A stretch of DNA of 64,000 nucleotides, taken from NCBI GenBank assembly GCA_946894095.1, contig OX335641.1:16386501-16450500 (forward strand). Reading direction: 5' to 3'. This stretch comes from Incurvaria masculella. Its lineage: Eukaryota > Arthropoda > Insecta > Lepidoptera > Incurvariidae. Positions 18,801-30,800 of the stretch are shown piece after piece; positions within the stretch are counted from its first letter, which is position 1; each line of letters opens with the position of its first letter. A program made the position numbers and the translations under genes. The notes beneath the pieces were generated by a model, which worked only from the letters and a program-made list of their open reading frames with translations, was not told the origin of the DNA and did no database searches.

Positions 18801-21800
18801 GTAAGGTTCTTGAGGTGGCGCTCCATAGGGTCTGTGAGCGCCCACAGCGTCACCACCAGCCCGTCCACCAGTAGCAGCCCACACACCAGTGAGATGAGTT
18901 GCGTGTCCTGCAGCAGCTTCGTCTTGCACACGCCGCTGCGGTTGCTGGAATGGAATGGGTTTACAATGCCCGATGAGATTTTCTCGGTGGTATGGGAGAG
19001 GGGGCAATTATACCCATTGTCTTCCTGGGATCGCGCCTTGCTTAAAGAACCGCTCAGTGGAGTCGGTGAGTTCCCACAGCGTCACCACCAGCCCGTTGTT
19101 AGTCAAGCGCCTAGATTTTTTTCTACGATCGGCGATCCATTGCGCTTCCCGAACCACACTTCACAAAATTCACAAAGCTCTAAAATCATTTTCATTCATA
19201 CGGTATCGACCGCACATAACAGATTCAGTAAAGTAAACATTCTTGAACATGCTTATAAAAAGTTTTTTATTCACTCACCTAATAAAAATCCGATGAACCC
19301 TGTACGTCTTTGCAAACATGGAGCCAAAAGCCAATGAAAATCCCGCTGATAGGATGTACACTCTGCCCTGTAACATTGAATAATTTAAAGTTTTTTTTTT
19401 TGTTTTTACTGATTTTTAAGTGATGCTTGTGATTATTATTATGTTATACCATTGCATAGAAATTGGTTTATTATTAATTAACTTTTGTACAATTACTAAA
19501 TTTAATTGCTGTTAATAATTTGTATTCAAAGTCTTGAGATCTTTTGGAGGCTGAACCGGCGTAAGATGTGAGAAAATATGCGACGGAATTCGATAGATTC
19601 TGCACTAATCAGAAGTGGATGCCAAATATTCTACCAAATAAGAGCGCAGTGCGAAGAAGGCGGCATATGGCGTACGCCAGGACCTGTTAAGGTGCCGGCA
19701 ACGCCCATGGGATTTCGAACTTACAGGGTGGCTGCGAAAACCATGCCGGCCGACCAGGTGCTTCTTCACACCGTGTTTGAAGGACCCCAGTTTGTACTTT
19801 GGGGGAAATGCCGTCATTCCATTGTTTTCCGACCCTACAGATGAAGGATTTAGAGGATTGGTGGGTTCTTATTTTTGGAATGTCGACCGTGAATTTATGC
19901 ATTTTGCTTCTGATTGGTTCAGAATCGATCGAGTTCCTTCGCACATGCCTGGTTTAATTGACAAGTTGATAGCGTGAACTCACGGTGCACATGGCGGAGA
20001 AGGGCACGTACGACGGCAGCGTGGCGTTGTCGAGGCCGAGCAGGGCTACGGACGCGTACACCAGCACGCAGCCAATCAGAGTCATGTTGTTGAGGCGGGG
20101 AGACGACAACTTGATGGACCTGCCAGTAGTATCGCCACGGTAGCACCAACTCCCTCCAAGGGTAAGCTGATTAGTCCTACACTGGGTATGGATGGCTAAT
20201 GCCACACAACTACCGTTATGATATTAGCCCCATACACCACATTCCAGAAGGGATAAGGTGCCATGCCAGGACTTCTCCTTTATGAGCATTTAAACTGGAT
20301 GGCAAACACAGTCATTTTTTCATTGCCGCTTCAATCATTATTTCATTCAATGCGATGGTGCCAAGCCGGGCGGCTAGTAGGGGAAGGGGACCTAAGTTTT
20401 ACATGGGTTCCGATCCGATCCATGAAATAGCTTGCATTCGTAAGGAAATCCACTTATCAAAATTAGATAGAGAAAGAAAGTAATGCATGACCGGACCAGG
20501 ATTTGAACCCAGACCTCTCGCATGAAAGGCGTAGCCCTCTAGCCCCTAGACCACGAGTTGCACAATATGTTGTGAAAGTTTTGTTTTTATTTTTTATGCA
20601 ACTGGACATGGATGGCTAATAACAAACTGAACGTCAGATATTAGCATTAGACACTACATGGGAACTAGCTGCCATGCCAGGACCTTCCTTATATTGCTCG
20701 GCTACATTGAATTTGATGGAAAACACAGACCATTTTCATTGCTGCTACGACCATCGTTCATTAAATGCGATAGTACCAACCTAGGCGGGATTAACCCTAC
20801 CTCCTAATAAGGAAGGGCATCTACAGTTTACGTGGAATCCGAACCTAGGCCAGCCTCAACGATTGAAAATGGTCACCCGTCCAGAACCCAACCGCGCTCA
20901 GAGGTGATTCACCCAGCTTAACGAATCGCAAGACGTCTCGCGCCAGTGGGCTACCGAGGCTGATAATACACACTAATACAATGCGATTCAAATAAGAATA
21001 GGATAGGATCACCGCCATTTTGAATGTCAAACTGCTAAATCCCTCACATCACTTCACAAACTTCAGTACTTTGCCGCGGTGTTGCCGCGTCCTTTCCCTC
21101 ACGAATTCGAGTGAAGTTAGTCACGAGCCCCGTCCTATTCTTATTTGAATCGCGTTGTACATAGCCACAGTCATGCCTAATATTGGAGTTCCTTGGAAGT
21201 AGACATATCCCACCTCCGCTTGCTGTAGTGCAGGTTGAACGCGAGGAAGGCGAGCGCGAGCGCGGCGCCGGCGGCGGCGAGCGCGGCGCCCGCGAGTCGC
21301 GCCGGCGGCCACACGCCGTCCACGCGCACGCGCAGCACGCGCCGGGCGATCGGCGGCGCGCCGCGGCCCCAGCGCGCGCGCGCGCACGCGCCGCAGCGCA
21401 CGGCGCGCGCGCCCGAGTACAGCGCCACCGTGCGCGCGACGCCTCCTGCGGCGGACACGGCACATCGGTAACTGCAGGTAGTTCGTTATCAGTTTCAATC
21501 GCGGATCACGTTAAAATGGTCATCAAAATGGAAGAATCAATTTAAGGTAATGCCAGAAGATAGACTAAACTATTACAGCACTATTCAGAGTGGGCGGACT
21601 AACTTTAATGCGCGTATTATGTCCAGAATAAGCTTGGTTTTCATCAACTGCAAATTTATTTTATTCGACACTTAAAGGGCCTTTATTACTAAAGTGCTGA
21701 TTATCTTGTGCTGGGTTTGATTGCGAGATGATAAGAAAGTCCCTTTAATGCGAGGATTAAGCAAATCAATACTTGGTGGAAAAGACCCTAAATCTCATTT

Positions 21801-24800
21801 CGTATGGTTAGTCCGGTGATAATCCGCGTACTACGTTATGACAGTTCGCTCTGAAAACCACTATTAGTCTTAAAAACACATTACGCCGGGTCCGATAACT
21901 TTGTTTGATCTGCTGCTTAACCACCAGAAAAAACTAAATGATGATCAAGGTAAAATTACATAGTATTGATGTCGTGTTCCTGGGCAGTAGAATGTTTCAA
22001 CCAATTGATCTCTACCTTAGAAGAGGCTCTACCTTATTTTCGCTCTTTAGCTCAGGCAGCTATACAGGCATTTCGATTCTTCCAGAAATAAACATCTAAG
22101 TTTATAACAATATCTACGTACTTAGTGGTGCTAACCTTGTATTTGATGAAATGCCGAAGTACCCACACGATCGGCACCATCGAATGACACGGGTCCCTGT
22201 AAATACACACTTTCTTCGACCGATAATCAAGAATGAATTCACATAATATTTCGAATTCATATAGGATTTATAGTAGCCGTGCGCATAAAGGGAAGATCCT
22301 GGCATGACACCTAATTCCTTCGAGAATATGGTGTATTGTGCTAGTTTTATGACAGTAGTTGTGTGGTATTAGCCATCCGTGTCAGGTATCATAAAAAATG
22401 GAAATGCAAAAGCGTGTTGTACAAGGAGGCTCAAGGGCATCAGGTTTATTTATTATAATTACAGCAGAATTATGTGAAATGTTACGATTACGCCATATTT
22501 TCAATGATGAATGGTAAATCAAGCTGTTAGAAGTGGAAATATTATGCTAGCAAACAAACCCTTAAAGGTTTTCTTAAAATATTAGCGCTTAGAACCTCTA
22601 CATGCCGACACTAGAGAGATTTCAGATTATGATATGGTTTGATCATTAAAACAAGTTGAACCACTTACCGAAACCCCAAGAAAGTTAAGTCGCCCCAATT
22701 GGGTTAAAAATTCATCGGCCATGTCCTTTCTGCTATAGTCGAAATACCCCAATCCGTACTTGACGGATTCCCTATTTGACGGGTCGTTCCATCTGCCACC
22801 GGTGCGGTTGGCATCCCTGGTGGCACTCCAGATGCTCTCCGCGTTGCGGAGGGCGAGTGCTATAGCCCACACGGCGTCGTAGGTGTGCGGCGCGTAGGCA
22901 GACATGTTCACGCCCATCGTCTTCAACTCTTCGTCGAACATTGTGTTGTTCTGGAATGAGACGATACCACATGTTGAAAGGTGATATTGAACTTCACAAG
23001 AGGTCACATTTTGCGATCGTACGTGAAGAATGAAGCAAGATAAATTGATGAATACAATATTGTTGGAGTTGCCAACACGTTAGTCACAAATTGTAGCCAG
23101 TGGAGAAGTTCGATTGGAGATGAGCTTAGTTTGTGAGCATGATTTGGCGTTGTCTGACAGACAGCCATGAAATAGAAGTAAATAGAAGTACTTGTAAAAT
23201 TACAGATAGGATCTTGAAGATGTGGTGCAATGTGATGACCACGAGTCATGACTCATTATGAAAGCAGACATTGAGTAATTCGGCAATAAATAGCAGTGGC
23301 GTGTGATTTTGCAAAAAACCCTCACCAGTCCTGCCAGCGAGGTGTTGGCGCCGACGATACCGCTATGCGCATCCACCAGCACGAGTGCGTCCAGGGCGGC
23401 GGCAAGCTGCTGCGGCGCGCACGGCGCATGCGCCACTTCCAGCGGGCCGCCGCTCACGATCCACGCGTACTCCGCGCCGTACATGCCGAGCCGGTACGCC
23501 TGCCGTCTCGAGCGTGACGTTACAACATAACACAGTGTAGTGAGCCATCGAGAGCGGCGGCGGGGAGCTGTTGCACCGCGCACTGCGCATGCGTCACCTT
23601 CAGCGAGCAGCCACACGATCCACGCGTACTCCGCGCCGTACATGGCAAACCTGCACGCCTGCCGTCTCGAACGTGAAATTACAATATAACAATATGTAGC
23701 TGGCCGTCGAGAGTAGCGGTGAGCTGCTGCAGCGCGCACGGCTATTGCGCCACTTCCAGCGTTCCAGCTCACGATCCAAGCGTATTCCGCGCCCGCGCCA
23801 TAATTACATGCCGGGCGGCACGCCTTACGTTTAAAGCGTGAAATTACATCATAACTCTACATGTTCCCTGACATGACATGACAACAGACAGAGCGGCGGC
23901 GAGCTGCTACGGTGGGCACGGCGCATTCGCCAACTCTAGCGAGCCGCGCCGCTCTCGATCCACGCGTACTTCGTGCCATACATGGGGCAGTACGTTTGCC
24001 GTCACGAGCCAGACTTTACAATTATCAATCGTAAAGTGTATGCGTATAATAGGTTTCTTTATATATTTGGAATAAGAAGAGTTGCCTTTATCGTCACGTT
24101 TTTGGAATGGTGAATTTGGGCACGCAATGTCAAAGCAATGTGATTATCTCTTGTAGTTAAGGACGGTTAAATTGTGGCCTACAATAAAGGAATACAAGCC
24201 CATTTGTAAGAATACATAAGACGGGAATAATGACTGGGAAATATGAGCTCTCGTACATCAAGGGTGAGCATTTTCTTTCGTGATTATGTCAAGACTTCTA
24301 TTTGACGTAATTAACCACAGAAATCTGAGATTATCGTTGGGGCTTCGTGTTTTACTTGACTTTCAGTCTATCTGTACAGAACTGTTGCAGTCGTATTCAG
24401 AATGAACCGTCAAAATTTAATACGCGGATTATCTCCGGACTAACTATACAAAATGCTATTTAGTCACGAGATAATCCGAGCATTAAAGTTAGCACGTCCA
24501 CTCTGAATATAATGTAGAATGTACTGAATAGGTGCTTAAAACCGACTCACCTCACAGAATATTTTGGGCATCATCTCAGGTGAAAAACTTCCGATTATTA
24601 TTCTTGTGTCTAGTTCCTGCAAAAAAAAAGTTTGGAACAATTATATTAAGTACTTACAGCAAATCGATAAGTGCACCACCTCTGGGGGTCCATTCAGGGC
24701 AAGAGTGAGTTCGAGTTCAGGAGTGAGTTAACCTAAAAATAGCTGGGAAATATATTATTATTAAAATAACGGAACCGTTATTTATACTTCCAACGTATTT

Positions 24801-27800
24801 ACGGGACAGACTAGATTTTTACCCAACTGTAATGATGTTCAAGAAGTGTGGAAACATTGACAATTTAAAAAAGTGAGTTGATATTTAGTGACGAATTCGA
24901 ACTCACTCTTGCCCTGAATGGACCCCCTGTTTGTTCAAATATAGAAATCAGTGCGCCAGTCGCCAAAATAGTTTTGATAGGTAGTAACGTCAAACAACTT
25001 ACAAAACTCGCCGAAAACTGCGTAATTTCGCTGGTACTATGACATTTATAACCGGCGCCATCTCCCGTCAATGCCAGAACTAGTTACACCGTCATTAAAG
25101 TAAGCTTGATTCCAAATTTTGCCTAGGACGGCGTGATGAAACCGTTACATTTTAACTATAAATTAAGTAATGTCATTGTTATTTAAAAATATTATTGATA
25201 TTTATTGATTGATATTGAATGATTGATTTATTGATATTTATTTATTGATTGATATTGATGATTGGTTTATATTTAATGTATTCCAATTTATTATGTCAAT
25301 TGCAACGCCACCTGTGGACATTTATTATCCCTATTCAAGAGTGGTATGACGTTAGCAAACCTTCCTCTTTAATCTATGGATCCGACTAGTGGAAGTAGTT
25401 GAATACCTTTAGCTGCTGCAGCTGCTCCGCGAGGTCCGCTTCGGCAAAGGTGATGGCGGCGGCACAGGTGATGTTGGCCGCCTCCAGTTCGGTGAGCAGC
25501 TCGTTCACAGCCAGCGAGTACACCTCTTCGTTCTGAGAGAACGCTGTCACCGTGTCCCAGCCAAACTTCCTGCGACAGGAGGCTGTTACAATTCCTAATT
25601 CGGAAAACGCATTTACATTCAAATAATAATTTTGTACGAAAGCTTGAGGCAGATAATTTTAAGGTGGCCCAACCGGGCGGGACTAACATTCGCAGGCACG
25701 GTACAAAACTGTGGTGTTGCGCTCTGGGACCTTCTTTGTTTCAAAGAAAAAGACAGGCTCCGTGATGAGGAAGATGCAACATGTCCACAAAAAAGAAAAT
25801 GGGCATAGTGTATGATTTGGTAAGATTTACGAAAATTTTAATTACATAACGACTTAAAGTAAACCACGACCGCTGTAGTCAAAAATCTAACTAAAACCAA
25901 ATATATTATAAATCTTGATTAAATAAGCTATGTCTGATGACTAATCTTTTTAAGATGTTCTTACTATATCATTGCGTAATCCACATCCAAAGTTATTGTA
26001 TAAAACACGCGAAAAATTCGAACTTTCGGACCTTATAACTTAGAAACCAAACACAATTTTAAAATGCCAATGGTCATGGAAGAGTTCGGTCAAATAAAGT
26101 TTTTTTGAGCAAAATTTGGGATCTCTGACAAGAAATATGGCCGTGATCTTCTTTCCCCGTTTGTATGGGGAGTTGAGCGGGACGGCCCACCTTAATGCGC
26201 CTTAATTTGCGTAAGCTGCCATCCTGAATGCCTGCATAGCTTACTTCTCCAGATTTGGATGGTTCGGGACGCGCTTTTTACCTGGGTCGATTGCAGGACC
26301 ACATGTAAACTATTTTCTTAGTTAAATGTTCTTCTCACTAAATCCTAAAGAACGTGCTCTTCGGAGAGTTGCATAGTCAATAATTTTCACCGATGATTTA
26401 TAGGTGAAAGTGGGCTTATGCACATAGGATTGACCCAAATAAGTAAATGGAAGTGGTTGAGAATGCGCCGATCCACTGGCATTTATACTTCTAGTCTCAG
26501 GGCTCATGTCTTGACGAGGCAAAACCCATCGCCGCCATAAATACTTTGAGGTTGTCGTTTACGCCGACTTCGCGTTTTCATGCAAATCGGTAGTCAGAGT
26601 TCGATTTTGACAGCTTGTAAAAGTAAACTCACAGAATAATTAGTAAAATTTTGTATGGGTTTGAGGTTTTGACGAAAGTTAGAAGTTCCGTAAACGCAAA
26701 TTTAGATGAGAATTAGGACTGACCATACAGTACCTGATAAACGCGATCCTGGCCGGATTGTGTGAGGAGTCGGGAGCCACGGTGCGGTAGAACAGAGGGA
26801 ACTCGGCGCGGTCGCTCAGCGCTGGAGACGTCGAGCCGAAAGACACCTCAATACGACAAAAACTATTAATAAACTATCGGCAAGAGTTTATATTAACGAA
26901 TTAAAGAACCTATCCTGCCTATGGATGATGAATAAAGTAATAATAATAAACTAAAATAAAATATTGGTGGATGTATGAAAACAATAAACAATATTTTTTT
27001 AATTGTTTTCATACATCCACCAATATTCGAAATAAAAACCAAAACGAGTAAAGGTAAAACTTAAATGTGCAAGGGGTATGGACCAAATATGTATGGAGCC
27101 ATGACCATGTGTCAGGCTGGCATAAGTATAATGTTTAATGAAACATATGTGTAGGTCTTTATTATTATTACTGTGTGGCATAGGAGAACGAATATGGGGC
27201 TGAAAACTTAGTCTCACCATGCTTTTTAAGCCAAAATGCATTTTTTTCTTAAAAAAAACGTTATTTTCAGTTCCGTCAAGTACGCGGCCGGTCACGAAGG
27301 ACATTCCTTCACACTTATGAATCCGTCGGCATCATACTTGCGGCCAGCCTTCTGATACCTCAAGCGGTAAGCCCTCATAAACTATGTTATTGTACGCGCG
27401 GGCCTTGAGCCGGCTACCTACAAGCGGAATCCATCACCATCACCCAGCAAGGTGGCTGGCAGCTAGCAGTCGCGCCCCTGCGATGTGGAGAGGAAGTAAA
27501 TCGGCGTTTCGGTCACACCCGGCCTCCTCACACACCATATTACTTAGATTGTTTTCATATTTATCCATTATAGTAGGCACCACATCGATTAGGTTTGGTA
27601 TGTGGCTGCAAACTTACCATGAGTGGGAAATTAAGTCTAGAACAAGTTGGAAATCGAGTCCGGAAGTAGATTAGAGTGACATACCTGCACGATGTTCCAG
27701 TAGGGCACAACCTTGGCTAGGCTCTCGGTGACCTCGGAGCAGGCGGTGCCCAGGAGCATGACGACCCGCGAGCGCTCCGTGTACAGCGCGTGGAAGAACC

Positions 27801-30800
27801 GGTCGACGCCCACCCCCGCATCACACTGTATCCCACCCGCCAACACAACCAGGGGTGAGCTTATCGGTAAACACCATTAGCAAGAAACAAAGGAAAACTG
27901 ATCCTGACTGGGTTGACGGCACGGTAAGTTTTCTTATTCCGCTATCGGGCTAGGTATTCATGACAATGTAACCACGTGCAGGTGGACTCTCTCTACACTG
28001 TTTTTAATAGCGCATTAGATCATATAATCCTGATATCCAACCTGCTCAATTTGGGAAAACTGGTACAAAAAACTTAAGCTGACGAAATAGAGTCTAGAAG
28101 AAATTATCAATTTACTTCGGGAGTAGTGATATACAAACATCACAAAAGGATACAAGAACATTACATATGAAACAGGTTGGACGGACTTCGGTGTCGTTAG
28201 TGATAAGCGAGTAGCTAGGCCGCAGGTTGGTGAGGTCGACGTGCCGCATTGCAAGCCGCGCCGTCGCCAGCTAGGAGCGCCCCTCCGGCCGCGAGGCGGT
28301 GCTCCGCGACATCTCGAGCATGCGCAGGATGGAACTGGTTGGACGGACCTCGGTGTCGTTAGTGATGAGATGTAGCGAGTAGCCAGGCAGCAGGTTGTCG
28401 CGGTTCACGTGCCGCACTGCGAGCCTCGCCGCCGCCAGCTCGGAGAGCCCCTCCGGCCGAGGGACGCCACCCCGCGACATCTCGAAGAGGCCCAAGATGG
28501 AGACCACGCGAGAACTCGTACTTCTATCACCTGTCGAATTCGAAGATATCTGAGGATTGTTTAATTAGTACTCATGGTTGTCATTCATACGCCTTGACAT
28601 GTTAGTGTAATATTGCCAGCGGAAAGTAGACAATATTGGTTTGAAATAGTTATATCATGAAATTTACCATCAAACCTTTTTGGCATATTTATTGATATTT
28701 ATCTTAATAAAAGTCACTTTCCTATCTATTTTAACTTACCACGGAATCAGCATTGTTATGAAAAAACATTTTGGATATCAACATATTAGACAACTCCTTC
28801 CCCCTATCGAAGGGCGACTATGTTCTTATATCTAAATATGTATCGTTAAAACCCCGCCGATTTTCGTAACGGAGTTGATGTTCCCACTATCGCACCATCA
28901 ACATTATCTTTGATAAAACTATCGCTCTTGGGGTAAAATAAAATTATGTTTGGGATGCAATCGCCTTTCCAGAAGACGTTTCCATAATCAAAAATATCAG
29001 TTTTATGACTGTACAAAATCAGCAAACAGTTACTCTGTTCACAGTTCCGGAATACACGATTTTACTGCTAGATTTGCTCAGAAACTTTCGGTAACGAGTA
29101 TTTGCCCAACTTCGGATTCTCTATTTGACGTTGACGCTTCCGAGCACGGTATAGGTGGAGCGCTGCCACAGTTCGAGGCTGGTTCGAAGCTTGTAATTTT
29201 AGCAGTGGCGGATGTACGGAGCTTGAAGTTGTTGTCTAGGAGGTTGCGACAAAACTAGTAGCGATAACGTAATAGTTCCAAATATGTTAATTGGCAAGCG
29301 CCAAGAGTTTGCGTTAGCTATATATGGTGCCTGAAAAATTAGTTTTCTTGACAAACAATTGAGGTAAATGAGACAATAAGATGTACTCATATGAATAACA
29401 TCGCCCATTCAAAGACGCTTTATCGTAAAAAAACCGGCCAGGTGCGAGTCGGACTCGCACACAAAGGGTTTCATACCATTATACAATGGGACCCAAATAA
29501 ATCACGATTATTTTATCTCCATTTCGTTCTTATATGCTTTTTATTTTTACTATTTGTCGTTAAACTGATATTAACTTTACCGATTTCGCCCATACAGGGT
29601 AACGAAAAGACGTGGCGTAAGAAGACCGACATATGAAGCATCAGAGGGTTGATATTTTATCCTGTGAACTCAGATTACCGCACATACGATATCGTAACCC
29701 GATTTGTCGTGAACTCCCAGAATATTGCAGGCAATGCAAGCAGTCTGACGGGACGAGTCGAGGCGGGTTTCGCTAATTAATCGAGTTACATGCAGATTTC
29801 AATTGAGTAGTCGGAGAAGCTTGTGCGCAAATACTGGATATTTTAGATTGTAGTAGTACACCCACTACATAATACTGTGTTGGTTGGTTGAACCATTGAA
29901 TTGGTTGAACGTGATAGTAACAGGTTATTGGACATTACAATGTTTGGGTGACACGACACAGCTGTCCGTTGCCAGTCAAGGAAATTTAGGCACGGACACG
30001 GCACGGACATCTGTGTCACTTTTCCAGATAATAATATTTTTTTTTAGAAATGCATTGATTTTAGCCATTCTACAGATTATTATCTATACATATAAGGAAG
30101 GTCCTGGCATGGCACCTAGTCCCATGTGGTGTGTTGGGCTAATACCATGACAGAACTTGTGGTATTAGCCATCCATGTCCAGTCACATAAAAAAAAATAC
30201 ATGGGGTACACACTGCCGTTATCTTTTACATTTTTTCTGAGATCAATACAAATAATTGCCATTTTGCTTTATTTTGGGTGTAAAAAGGGCTAAGATTTCT
30301 TACAAAGTAATTGAAATTAAAGTCAACGTGACAGAACATTAGAGCAGTTGAACTAACGGTGGGCAAGTGGGTGATGCTGATACGGGACGGAGTGGCGACG
30401 AGCAAGCGTCCTGGATGGCGGGAAGGAAGAGAGTGGGCGAGTGGCGCTAACAAAAGAAGGAATATTATGAAGCAACTTTATAATACTAGGTAGTAATAAT
30501 ATAACTAATACTTATAATAATAAACATTGATAATGGATATCTCGAGAGTTAGAGGTTCCTTTTTAAAGACGTTTCTCTTTTTTGGCAGCACACTTCGTTG
30601 GCGAAGTTATGCAGTGACTGCATTTACATCTTGTAGCTACAGTGGCCAAATTAAATATCGGCACTAGTACATATCTTATGGGTAGAAGTATCCTCAGTAT
30701 TGTTTAACCTGAGTATATGTACTTGTCGTGGAAACTAATTTTAAAATTATCGTGCGGCTCGTATCTCTGGGCGTGGGCACTATTACTTATTCTAGGGCAC

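Noticed and set aside
21183..21545. Plus-strand Arg/Ala-rich ORFs opposite exon 10
   Set aside because: Created by the extreme GC content of the true minus-strand exon.
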